Assembly: GCA_002493005.1 (NCBI GenBank)
Contig: DKXL01000042.1
Location: 1,062-33,210 of the forward strand
Source of the DNA: Ruminococcaceae bacterium UBA7127
Lineage (GTDB): Bacteria > Bacillota > Clostridia > Oscillospirales > Acutalibacteraceae
Length of the DNA stretch: 32,149 nt
Direction of reading: 5' to 3'
A model generated the notes under the pieces. That model saw only the letters and a list, made by a program, of their open reading frames with translations, had not been told where the DNA came from and made no database searches. Numbering within the stretch: the first letter of the stretch is position 1; every line of letters begins with the position of its first letter. The position numbers were made by a program, and so were the translations under genes. Below are positions 24,450-32,149 of the stretch, one piece after another.

Positions 24450-25247
24450 TTATTGTGCTCTCTCACACACAACATAGTAACGGTCAAATCCGCCTTTTCC
24501 GTTGTCTATACACGTAAACATTGTGAGCAAATCCTTGTCCTCAGATATGAATACATTCTGTGAGTCTTCAGGCTTTTTTACCTCTGTTCGCACAACCTTG
24601 TAATCCAAATTTTCCCAATAATTTGTAAGGGTAACGGTGTCGCCGATTTTGAGATTGCGCAGATTGTCAAAGAAAATTCTGCCCACATAACCCGTGTGAC
24701 CTGCAATAACCGTGTTGGTGCTTTCACCGCCTATCGGCAACGAGGTACAGGTCATATGAGCCGCACCATAGCTCATATTTAAATTGCTTGCGCCAAGATA
24801 AATCGGCAGCTTTATTCCAATTGACGGAGCAGACACATAACCGTATATTCCGTCAAAAATCCCGTATTTGCTCAAGTCAAGTGACGCAGCCTCATATGCG
24901 CTGCTGTCCTTGAGCAGCATACTCTGATTTATTTTAAGATTCTCGTTATAGCTTACGCTGTCGCTGTACAAACGGTCAAGTTCAAGCTTGTACACAACAG
25001 GATTATTACTTGTTCGGTTACCATTTACGTTTATTGGATAGCCTTCTTTGTCAACCTCGCCGTCTTTTTCCGCCTGCTCAAAGGTTTTGCCGTCATCAAC
25101 AACATTTTCAGCCCGAACATCAAATTCAGTCGTTATTGAATTTGCAATTTGCGTACCGCAAAAGTTGGAAACCACAGGGAACAGCAAAAGTGAGATTCCG
25201 GCAACAAGGCAAATTATTGCGACCACTGCAACAATCTTTTTTGCCAT
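24450..25247 (-). CDS. Sortase, pilus locus (second sortase)
   Basis: A membrane-anchored transpeptidase, 265 aa, with an N-terminal membrane helix (about 5-27). The catalytic set is His184 (AGHTGY), Cys246 (TMFTC) and Arg256. The SLPIGGES segment before the His is shared with pilin sortases. Unlike its neighbour it has no C-terminal membrane segment and no DPF/DPW lid motif. The extra region of about 110 residues between helix and core is Asp/Asn/Lys-rich. It may anchor the finished pilus to the wall rather than polymerise it, which is inference. It starts 1 nt after the class C sortase stop. Confidence 0.88.
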   Translation of the reverse strand: MAKKIVAVVAIICLVAGISLLLFPVVSNFCGTQIANSITTEFDVRAENVVDDGKTFEQAEKDGEVDKEGYPINVNGNRTSNNPVVYKLELDRLYSDSVSYNENLKINQSMLLKDSSAYEAASLDLSKYGIFDGIYGYVSAPSIGIKLPIYLGASNLNMSYGAAHMTCTSLPIGGESTNTVIAGHTGYVGRIFFDNLRNLKIGDTVTLTNYWENLDYKVVRTEVKKPEDSQNVFISEDKDLLTMFTCIDNGKGGFDRYYVVCERAQ

Positions 25248-25248
25248 G

Positions 25249-26157
25249 TCAGCAATCCCCTTTCTTCATATTGTCAGTTTCGACTTTCTTGCCTTTCTTT
25301 GAGCGCTTTACGAAGAATAATACTATAAACACAACCAGAGCAATAAACACTACAATTGCTGCAAAAGCCGCCCAATAAGGAATTTTGTATCCCAGAAAAA
25401 AGATTCCGCTGCTGTCAAAAGACGCAACGGACGCGCCTGTTTCAACATATTGTGTATCATCATACGGAACTCTTTTTCCTCTGACAAGCAATCGGTGAGT
25501 ATTTATTGTGTAGGGTGTACAGGTTAAAAGGGTAACGTAATCGCCCCCGTTAACAATGCGCAGCTTGTCTACCTCCTCAGGCAAAACTACGGATATTTGG
25601 TCAACCTCATATTTGAGCGTTCTGTCAAGAATATGCACGAAAAACTCGTCGCCCTCCTGCATATCTGTGAGGTAATCAAAAAAGGTTTCGCCGGGGAACG
25701 CAGAATGTGCAGAAATTACCGAGTGGGAGCTTTCTCCGCCTACAGGCAGTGAGGTGTTTTGCAAATGACCTGCTCCCTTTGCAAGTGTTTCGGGACTTGT
25801 GCCGTGATAAATCGGAAGATAAACATTAATTTTAGGAACGTCTATATATCCCATCAGTCCCTCGTCGTTAATCTTAAGAGTGTTCTGATACTCCACTCCG
25901 ATTTTTTGGTAAGCCTCTGCGTCAAAAGGGTCGGTAAGTATTATTTTTCCTGACATATTTTTGTTATAATCCTTGGCTTCGTTTATAAGTTTTTCGGTTT
26001 CTTCGTCAGGCATTTGAGCAACAGATTTTTTGTATTCCGTTGCCTGACTGCGGCTGGCGATATTATTGACAAATGAACTTATCAACGGATAGCTCATAAC
26101 TCCGATACCTAAAACAAAAATGATTATAATACTAAAAATCGCTATTTTTCTTTTCAT
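25249..26157 (-). CDS. Class C (pilin-polymerising) sortase
   Basis: A 302-aa sortase with membrane helices at both ends (about 5-28 and 261-284). It has the class C lid motif DPF (76-78), which blocks the active site until pilin binds. The catalytic residues are His151 (SAHS), Cys213 (TLLTCTPY) and Arg222 (THRLLVRG). This layout is that of sortases that build covalent pili. It lies downstream of two pilin genes but is separated from them by a terminator and a repeat island, and it has its own promoter. Confidence 0.95.
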   Translation of the reverse strand: MKRKIAIFSIIIIFVLGIGVMSYPLISSFVNNIASRSQATEYKKSVAQMPDEETEKLINEAKDYNKNMSGKIILTDPFDAEAYQKIGVEYQNTLKINDEGLMGYIDVPKINVYLPIYHGTSPETLAKGAGHLQNTSLPVGGESSHSVISAHSAFPGETFFDYLTDMQEGDEFFVHILDRTLKYEVDQISVVLPEEVDKLRIVNGGDYVTLLTCTPYTINTHRLLVRGKRVPYDDTQYVETGASVASFDSSGIFFLGYKIPYWAAFAAIVVFIALVVFIVLFFVKRSKKGKKVETDNMKKGDC

Positions 26158-26215
26158 ATATTTATCCCTTCAAGCATTGCTAAAACTGACAGGAATTAGT
26201 TTAGTATCAGATATA

Positions 26216-26244
26216 ATTATACGCCAATTCAGGAATTAATGCAA
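26216..26244 (-). promoter_or_regulatory. Promoter of the two sortase genes
   Basis: Minus strand: TTGCAT (26239-26244), 17-nt spacer, perfect TATAAT (26216-26221). The sortases can thus be expressed apart from the pilins. Confidence 0.75.
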
Positions 26245-26462
26245 TATTTACGTACAACATAACGTTGCATCCAGTCGGCGGTGTGACACCACTCACAGTT
26301 CGGCGGCGTGATGCCGCGCACACTTCGAGTAGACGAATTCAATTTACAATGTGCAAATAACAATTCAAGATTTTGTTTTCATCCCACATTAAGCGGTAGG
26401 GGCGACCATCGGTCGTCCGCGTGGCAACAACAATATCACAACAACGTGACGTTGCGCACATT

Positions 26463-26505
26463 TTGAGCAGACAGGTTGATATATTTTTAAACAATGTTGC
26501 CCGAC
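26463..26505 (-). repeat. Module B, copy 5 (reversed)
   Basis: The reverse complement begins GTCGGGCAACAT and ends in CAACCTGTCTGCTCAA. It is recognisably the same unit as the copies in island 1. Confidence 0.75.
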
Positions 26506-26621
26506 AACAAAGTTCATCTCAGGCGACCAATGGTCGCCTCTACGGGGAATCGCCTCTACAGGGGATTGATGGTTGCCTCCACAGCGGCAAAATTGTTAAC
26601 TGAAATTATAATGAAGCATAA

Positions 26622-26709
26622 GGGTTTCTTGCGTTAGATATAGAAATATGTATGACCCGGGCTACCGTGGCTAAGCGATGGTGCGAGGAATATACCCGAA
26701 CTAAAAAAT
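26622..26709 (+). repeat. Module A, copy 3
   Basis: Shares CGGGCTACCG, GCGAGGAATATACCCG-type sequence and the AACTAAAAA end with the other A copies. Its first third is more diverged. Confidence 0.8.
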
Positions 26710-26711
26710 TC

Positions 26712-26741
26712 AAAAAGGGATGCGGAAATGAACCGCATCCC
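26712..26741 (-). terminator. Terminator of the pilin operon
   Basis: Perfect 9-bp stem GGGATGCGG / CCGCATCCC with a 7-nt loop, followed on the minus strand by TTTTTGAATTTTTT. It lies about 40 nt past the pilin stop and separates pilin from sortase transcription. Confidence 0.9.
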
Positions 26742-26783
26742 ATAAAATTACATATATTTTTTGATTACCCAAACAGTCTAAAA

Positions 26784-28223
26784 TTATTTAGCGGACTTTT
26801 TCTTAAGAACAAGGAAGAGTACGCCTGCGATAGCGATAAGAGCCGCACCGCTGATTGTGAAGATGATTGTGCCCATACCACCTGTTGCAGGAACTACAAC
26901 CTTATAGTTAGGAACACCGCTCTGACCGTTAACGAATGTGTAGCTGTCAGAAGAACCTACTACAAAGTTAAATACTGTTGTGTTGAGGTTGTAACCATTC
27001 GGAGCTTTTGTTTCCTTAACGTAATATGTCTTGTTGCTGATAGCAGCAAACTTGTACTCTACACCGTCTGCAGCAAAAGCAACGCCGTCACCGTTAGCAA
27101 CAGATGTTGCTGTTACAGCTTTACCGTTGAGAGTTACAGGATGTTCACACTTAGCATCATCGTAAAGAGCGAATTCTGCACCTGCAAGATATGCGTTAGT
27201 AGCACCATCAACCTTAACAACCTTTAAGCCGAATGTCTTAACGTTAACTGTCTGGCCCGGCTTGTATGTAAGGTTGTTTGTGTTACCGTAAACAAGACCG
27301 TCTGTGTTAGGCATTTCTGTGTTCATAGCAACAGTTGAATCAGCCTTTAACTCTGCTGTGAATGTAACCTTAATGTCGCCTTCTGCATAGAAAGCATCTG
27401 TTGCAAGGTAAGCAGGAGCAAGAGCAACTGCAAATGTAACATCTTCATCTTCATCAACAGGGTTTGTGTATGATGTATTTACTGTGTATTTATCAGCAGA
27501 AAGCTGTGTGTTTCCCTTGAATACTTTTACAGAACCTGAAACAAATGCAAGGTTGTCATCCATCTTATCAGTAATTACATATGTATTAATCTTTTCGTCT
27601 ACTGAACCCGGGATTGAAGCAGTAAGTGTGTATACAACATCTCTGTCATAACCGATTGTATCGTGGTCAACTGTCTTAGTAACGTTTACGGCAGCAGTTG
27701 AAACCTTGTTGATTCTTGCAGTTGTGGCATCTGTCACACCGTCAATAACAAAGATTGAGTTAGCAACAGCCGTTACCGAACCAGGCTTATCATCTGTCAT
27801 ACGAGTGTAGTAGATACCCTTTGTCAATGTACCTGTAGTATCAGTAGCAGCTTTGTTAGTGCTGTTGATTACAAATGTAAGTGTATCAGATGCTGTAGGC
27901 AATGTTGTGGTTGTGAGTTCATTTGCCTTACTCAAAATCTGCTGTTCGTTACTCTCGTTGATTGCATTCTGAAGATCTGCATCATTATTAAAAGCTTTAA
28001 ACAAACCTGATGCCTCAAGATTAGCAATCTTGTAGATTCCCATTGTATATGTACCGTCAGCAGTACCCTCTGTATTTGCCGCATAATCACCGATTGCTTC
28101 GTATGGAGCAAAAGTTACAGTGATTGTGTCTTTTGAAGCAGCACTTGCTGAAAATGGAATCATAAGCGCAATCATCATCACTGCAAGAAAAGCAGCAAAA
28201 ATTTTCTTTGTAGTTTTCATCAT
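26784..28223 (-). CDS. Major pilin subunit, isopeptide-domain fimbrial protein
   Basis: A 479-aa wall-linked pilin. It has a signal peptide (about 1-28, ending SASA). The middle domains include a D2-type isopeptide-forming region (about 175-325; VNVTKTVDHDT at 180-190). A SpaA/Cna-B-like domain follows (about 330-440), with KVVKVD, AGAEFALYD and the E-box YYVKETKAPNGYN (Glu404). The sorting signal is VPATG (444-448), a hydrophobic helix and the tail KKKSAK. I do not see the classic YPK pilin motif, so the linking lysine is uncertain. AAAGGAG precedes two adjacent ATGs. It follows the large adhesin by 82 nt, and the same E-box sequence occurs in both proteins. Confidence 0.93.
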   Translation of the reverse strand: MMKTTKKIFAAFLAVMMIALMIPFSASAASKDTITVTFAPYEAIGDYAANTEGTADGTYTMGIYKIANLEASGLFKAFNNDADLQNAINESNEQQILSKANELTTTTLPTASDTLTFVINSTNKAATDTTGTLTKGIYYTRMTDDKPGSVTAVANSIFVIDGVTDATTARINKVSTAAVNVTKTVDHDTIGYDRDVVYTLTASIPGSVDEKINTYVITDKMDDNLAFVSGSVKVFKGNTQLSADKYTVNTSYTNPVDEDEDVTFAVALAPAYLATDAFYAEGDIKVTFTAELKADSTVAMNTEMPNTDGLVYGNTNNLTYKPGQTVNVKTFGLKVVKVDGATNAYLAGAEFALYDDAKCEHPVTLNGKAVTATSVANGDGVAFAADGVEYKFAAISNKTYYVKETKAPNGYNLNTTVFNFVVGSSDSYTFVNGQSGVPNYKVVVPATGGMGTIIFTISGAALIAIAGVLFLVLKKKSAK

Positions 28224-28267
28224 GATTTCTCCTTTAAAATTATAAAATATATGTAACCAATATACTA

Positions 28268-28296
28268 AACAGATTTAATGTTTGACCAAACCTGTT
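28268..28296 (-). other. Small hairpin between adhesin and pilin genes
   Basis: AACAG/CTGTT ends (28268-28272 and 28292-28296) enclose GTTTG-AC-CAAAC (28280-28291). There is no T-run. It is a possible intercistronic stabiliser, similar in position to the hairpins in the maltodextrin operon. Confidence 0.35.
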
Positions 28297-28305
28297 AAAG
28301 CCAAT

Positions 28306-31300
28306 TTATTTTGTACGATATCTTGCCCTGCGCTTTTTGCGTTGAACATTGTCGTACATAAAGTATGCAAGTGCAAGCATTGCGCCTGTACCCACAATTC
28401 CAAAACCGATAAGATACCAAACAACTGCGCCGTTTCCGCTTGTGTTAGGCATAACAACTGCACCGTCTGTATAGGTGTAGGTGATGTCATAATGCGGATT
28501 GTCCGAGTCGTCTGTTACAGGAAGTGTAAAGTAAGTTACCGTGTTGTTGATATTGTAACCGTTTGGAGCCTTAGTCTCCTTGATTGCATACCACTGAGGT
28601 GTATTTGAAGAATTGTTATTCTTAAAAATAGCAAGGTTGTCAAATTTTACTTCGCCGTTTGCGCCTGTTTTAAGTGAATTTACAACATCAGCAAAGTTTG
28701 TGTCGCCGTCGCTGTTTACTCTGTAAAGCGTAAATTCTGCATCTGCAAGCTTATTGTCAGCCTGATTCTTCTTTACAACGGTTACTGAGCCTTTATGGTA
28801 GTTGTTAAATACAACCTGGCTCGCTTGAATTTCATTTGTGCCGTTTACTGCATTGCTAAGAGTCTTGTAATACTTAGCCGTAGCAGAAATCGGAGTTGTC
28901 TGATAATTAACCTGAACAGCTGCATAGAACTTTGAACCATCATATGTGTATGCTGTGTCTGTGCCTGCTTTTTCGGCAATCTCATAGTAATGATACTCGA
29001 TAGTCTTTGCGCCTACCGAAGAAACTGCCTTGCTTGCATTGGCTTTGAGCGAATATGTCGATCTTGCCTTGCCCGTTTCATATGTAGTGTTATTCCAGAA
29101 GTCTGAACTGTTTGTGATTGTAATATAAGTATCCTTGCTCAGGTTCTCAATATCTTTTGTCTTAACACCATCGTTGCCGTTTTTGCTGACAACAACGTTG
29201 TAATTAGCTGTTGTGTTGAGCTCGATATACCAGTAATCACCGCTCTTTTGTGTCGGTCGATTTCCCGGCCAACTCGATGTTAATGTTCCATTTGAATTCC
29301 AAGCGTAAATATTCGGAGCAACACCGTCAGCAGTCTTAACGTATACCCTGCTGTTATTTGTTACCGGAGGAGCCGTTGTAGGCTGAGTAGGAGCCTGAGT
29401 CGGTGCCTCGGTCGGTGCTTCTGTAGGAGCCTGAGTAGTTGGTTGTGTTGCAGGTTGAGTAGGCTCTTCCTCATATTCATATTTTATCGGGTCAAAACTT
29501 ACGTTGCCGCCGTTGTTATGAGCTGAGGGTAATTCTTGTACAAGAGCGCCTGATGATGTGACCTCTTTGAGAGTAAACTCAAAATCATTTACATTTGGAA
29601 TTTGGTTATCAAGCTTCTTGTTAGCTGCGAGCGTTACGGTTGCAGGGTCTTTGTTAATCTTCTTGTTAACAAAGGCTGCTGTGCCGCCCGATGAAGTAAT
29701 TGTTCCTGATACTTTACCTGATGCAGGTGATTCAATAGTATAGTCGCTGCTGCCGCTCTCGGTAACAACATATGTTGCTCCGACAGGGATACCGTCAAAC
29801 ACTGCTTTCTGTCCGCCTCTCAGGGTGAAATTACCTGATGAAGCAGTCATTTTTGTACCGTTAACAGTATATTCAAGGTTATAATACTTATAATTTGTAC
29901 CGCCGTCAAGGTCAACGCCGACTTTGAAACCAAAGTCAGTGTCGGAAATCGGAGTTGTTCCGTCCTTGTCATAGGCAGTCTTGCTTACTTCAAGTTTTGA
30001 AACAACCGGAGTATTGGTAAATGCTACATCATAATAAGCGTAATCCCTTGGATTGTTAGTCACAGAATTAATAAATTTAAACGTTGCTGTTTCATCATTG
30101 CCGCGTTTAATTTCAACATCATTAGCCATATCTCTTACGACATATGAAGTTTTGTATTTTATATTACCGGACTTATTCTCTATAACACTCAGCTCATCTC
30201 CAACCTTTTCGTTAGCTTCAAGCTGACTGTCAACAATTCCCGAGAAGCTTGCCGACTGGCCGTGCTTAATGTCGTATGTACCCATTGAACTTGATATAGC
30301 GGTTTGATTCTCTAAGGTATAATCTCTGTTTCCAAGATTAGTGCCTGTTGTTATATCCTTGTTCTGAATCTCAAATTTGCTGTTGTTTAAAAATGCATTC
30401 TTAAGACCTTCATTTAAATTAAGAGGATCAACTGTCATTGAAGTTGTGAGAAGATTTTCAATCGGGTCAAAGTTGTATTCAATCTTCATATTAGACTCAG
30501 CCATACCGCGTTCCATATAGAAAACCTTCATTACGTGTGCAGCGCCCCACTTAACGTCAATGGTTGAGCTTGGGCTGCCAAAGGTTGTATCAAGGCTGTT
30601 GACAGTAGCGGTCTTTTTTGTGAAGTTAAGTGAACCTGTTGCCATCTTGTGAGCACCGCCCATATCAAGCACAAGCACATCGTCAATGAATACCCACAGG
30701 TCATCATCACCCGAGAAGTTAAACACTACATCATTGCCGTTTAATGTTTTGCCGTTTGTAGGAATAGTGAACGGAATTTCAAGCTTAACACCAAAGCCAA
30801 AGTCCTTTGCATCTGTGTTTGGCGTGTCAAACGGAAACAATCCCATGCCGTTTGACGGATTACCAAATCCCGACGCAGCGTCGTTTATGCTGTTTTGGTT
30901 TTCATAGTAGTTTGCAACAGGAGTTCCGGTAGGATTTGTAAAGTAGAAGTTATCTCTGCCGCCTGTGCTGTTATAAACATAATATGTATCGTTGTTTCTG
31001 CTTTCTTGACGGAACGGGAAGTTTGACTTTACAACTGCACCGTAGCCCTGACTTAAAAAGCTCTCGCTAAAGTACGGAAGAGCAACGTTGCCCGATGTTA
31101 TGTTTCCGTTTGAAAGGTTTTTGTCAACAAGACCTGAAACCGCACCGTTAAGACCTGTGCTTGTAGCGGCTGAGTTGTTGGCTCTTGAAACATATTTATA
31201 AAAATCACTTACTCCTGCGCCCTGATAGCCGTCTTTCCAGAAGTTATTGTTACTTCTGTTAAAGTCACCGAAGTAGAGAGGGCGTAACCACGAAGAGTTT

Positions 31301-32055
31301 AATCTTGCGTAATTTGCAACTGCGTTGTTAAAGAAGGTAAACGGCTCACGATCCTTGTAGGAACGCTCAGAACCGTCAAGACCTGTTATCCAGCCGTTGC
31401 GCATTTCATCATTATTGTAATAATCATAGAAAGTACCTTTAACCAAATCAAGATTAGAGGCTCTCATTGTAGAAGAATCAGTAGCTGTCTTTGTAACATA
31501 TGTGCCCTTAGTTATCGTGGTATCGGGATCTGTTGCAGTACCCCATGATGCAGTGCTGAAAGAGCTGTTGTTTACATAAAGGCAGTTAGAGTTGCCGCCG
31601 GTCGGTGCAGGGTTGTTATCTCTGTCATTAGAGTCAACAGAAAAAACACTTGAACCGTTATTGGTAACCTCACCCCAGTATTCACCGCTTGGGCTGTATC
31701 TCTGAATCTTGATGTATTTAACATCATTAGCCAGCATAAAGCAACGGAACAGATTGCTGTCGTTCCTCATCTGCTGCATATCGATTGAGTCCACAGGATC
31801 TCCGTTGTTCGGCCACTGGTTGTACATAAGGCATTTGGTAACTGCACCTGCATCCTTCCAGTTAGTTGCATTTTTACAATTAAAATAAATGTATTGCCCC
31901 TGACCGAATATTGCGCCGTTTTCACCTGCTTTTGTCGCAGCAGAAACGCTGAGTGAAACTCCGGACACTGCACAAACCGAGAGCATCATAACAAGCGAAA
32001 GCACTACGGAAAAACTTTTCTTAAAGTAAACAAAAAGTCTTTTTCTTGAAATCAT
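28306..32055 (-). CDS. Large pilus tip/adhesin protein with fibro-slime domain and starch-binding-like module
   Basis: A 1249-aa surface protein. I take the ATG at 32053-32055 (MISRKRLF), which has AAGGAG upstream; an ATG 21 nt earlier has none. Positions below count from that earlier ATG. There is a signal peptide to about 47 (SVSA-A). An N-terminal region (50-150) is unassigned. A fibro-slime-type domain (about 205-540) contains FSGDDDLWVFIDDVLVLDMG. Beta domains follow, with an FctA-like half (811-872). Next come a Pro/Thr linker (873-904), a CBM26-like starch-binding module (about 909-1000) and the other FctA-like half (about 1024-1096). A Cna-B/SpaA domain has the E-box YAIKETKAPNGYN. 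The sorting signal is MPNTS with a helix and RKKRRARYRTK. It is the first gene of the pilus operon. Confidence 0.9.
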   Translation of the reverse strand: MISRKRLFVYFKKSFSVVLSLVMMLSVCAVSGVSLSVSAATKAGENGAIFGQGQYIYFNCKNATNWKDAGAVTKCLMYNQWPNNGDPVDSIDMQQMRNDSNLFRCFMLANDVKYIKIQRYSPSGEYWGEVTNNGSSVFSVDSNDRDNNPAPTGGNSNCLYVNNSSFSTASWGTATDPDTTITKGTYVTKTATDSSTMRASNLDLVKGTFYDYYNNDEMRNGWITGLDGSERSYKDREPFTFFNNAVANYARLNSSWLRPLYFGDFNRSNNNFWKDGYQGAGVSDFYKYVSRANNSAATSTGLNGAVSGLVDKNLSNGNITSGNVALPYFSESFLSQGYGAVVKSNFPFRQESRNNDTYYVYNSTGGRDNFYFTNPTGTPVANYYENQNSINDAASGFGNPSNGMGLFPFDTPNTDAKDFGFGVKLEIPFTIPTNGKTLNGNDVVFNFSGDDDLWVFIDDVLVLDMGGAHKMATGSLNFTKKTATVNSLDTTFGSPSSTIDVKWGAAHVMKVFYMERGMAESNMKIEYNFDPIENLLTTSMTVDPLNLNEGLKNAFLNNSKFEIQNKDITTGTNLGNRDYTLENQTAISSSMGTYDIKHGQSASFSGIVDSQLEANEKVGDELSVIENKSGNIKYKTSYVVRDMANDVEIKRGNDETATFKFINSVTNNPRDYAYYDVAFTNTPVVSKLEVSKTAYDKDGTTPISDTDFGFKVGVDLDGGTNYKYYNLEYTVNGTKMTASSGNFTLRGGQKAVFDGIPVGATYVVTESGSSDYTIESPASGKVSGTITSSGGTAAFVNKKINKDPATVTLAANKKLDNQIPNVNDFEFTLKEVTSSGALVQELPSAHNNGGNVSFDPIKYEYEEEPTQPATQPTTQAPTEAPTEAPTQAPTQPTTAPPVTNNSRVYVKTADGVAPNIYAWNSNGTLTSSWPGNRPTQKSGDYWYIELNTTANYNVVVSKNGNDGVKTKDIENLSKDTYITITNSSDFWNNTTYETGKARSTYSLKANASKAVSSVGAKTIEYHYYEIAEKAGTDTAYTYDGSKFYAAVQVNYQTTPISATAKYYKTLSNAVNGTNEIQASQVVFNNYHKGSVTVVKKNQADNKLADAEFTLYRVNSDGDTNFADVVNSLKTGANGEVKFDNLAIFKNNNSSNTPQWYAIKETKAPNGYNINNTVTYFTLPVTDDSDNPHYDITYTYTDGAVVMPNTSGNGAVVWYLIGFGIVGTGAMLALAYFMYDNVQRKKRRARYRTK
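29365..29460 (-). repeat. Pro/Thr repeat linker coding region inside the adhesin gene
   Basis: Encodes a low-complexity run of PT, QPT and EAPT units (residues 873-904 of the longer frame). Such linkers usually join independent extracellular modules. Here one leads into the starch-binding-like module. Confidence 0.9.
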
Positions 32056-32097
32056 CAAACTTCTTCTCCTTCTCATTATTCTATATTATTACTCCAA

Positions 32098-32126
32098 AAT
32101 ATAAAAATTCAAATATAAATTTCCAA
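32098..32126 (-). promoter_or_regulatory. Likely promoter of the pilus operon
   Basis: Minus strand: TTGGAA (32121-32126), 17-nt spacer, TATATT (32098-32103). The expected start lies shortly before the adhesin ribosome binding site. The region is very AT-rich, so chance matches are possible. Confidence 0.45.
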
Positions 32127-32149
32127 TCATATATCTTTAATAAGTAATT

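Larger units (their letters stand above)
26240..26710. repeat. Repeat island 3, no gene
   Basis: This island fills most of the 626-nt gap between the pilin and sortase genes. Modules in order: partial D (AACGTTGCATCCA, about 26261), GC palindrome (GCGGCGTGATGCCGC, about 26304), partial B (TTCGAGTAGAC, 26324-26334), C (GGGCGACC-ATC-GGTCGTCC, 26400-26418), D (CAACGTGACGTTG, 26442-26454), B reversed (26463-26505), C (AGGCGACC-AAT-GGTCGCCT, 26521-26539), degenerate C (about 26556-26580) and A (26622-26709). Confidence 0.85.

Noticed and set aside
26652..27227. 191-codon open frame on the plus strand
   Set aside because: It starts in module A and then runs antisense through the pilin gene. The translation is Cys/Val-rich shadow sequence with no ribosome binding site.
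28282..28608. 108-codon open frame on the plus strand
   Set aside because: It is antisense to the end of the adhesin gene. The translation is Cys/Val-rich, which is the usual shadow of Thr/Asn-rich coding on the other strand.

Overview
The window looks like a chromosomal piece of a Gram-positive, gut-type Clostridia, most likely a Ruminococcaceae-like relative. The evidence is a rpsL-rpsG-fusA-tuf operon, lipoprotein and sortase-anchored surface proteins, a dockerin-type calcium repeat, a SpoVAC sporulation protein, and both glutaminyl- and glutamyl-tRNA synthetase. This assignment is inferred from gene content only.

Layout from left to right. (1) 1-3769, minus strand: the str operon rpsL-rpsG-fusA-tuf, with tuf cut by the left edge and a near-consensus promoter before rpsL. 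(2) 3781-4327: a gene-free island of short palindromic repeats. (3) 4328-9986, minus: a maltodextrin operon (binding lipoprotein, two permeases, GH13 amylase lipoprotein) with hairpins in its intercistronic gaps and no ATPase gene. (4) 9987-10504: a divergent AT-rich promoter region. (5) 10505-11965, plus: a MurE-family ligase. (6) 12089-18196, minus: cysteine desulfurase, ThiI, a three-part sortase B fusion, a small CinA/MoCF-like protein and an EctB-like aminotransferase. (7) 18393-21010: orphan spoVAC (plus), a second repeat island, an SDR reductase (minus) and a secreted dockerin protein (plus). (8) 21174-24361, minus: gltX-glnS. (9) 24450-32055, minus: a sortase-assembled pilus locus with a 1249-aa tip/adhesin protein, a major pilin, a third repeat island, and two sortases with their own promoter.

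How the genes may work together: the maltodextrin operon would trim and import starch oligosaccharides. The large pilus protein carries what looks like a starch-binding module placed inside an FctA-like pilin domain, so the pilus may hold cells on starch. The sortase B fusion is the other unusual protein. It joins an apparently cytoplasmic CinA-like domain, a membrane segment, an extracellular sortase and an InlB-type repeat, and it lies directly before a second degenerate CinA-like gene. The three repeat islands share the same modules in a similar relative order and lie at operon borders.
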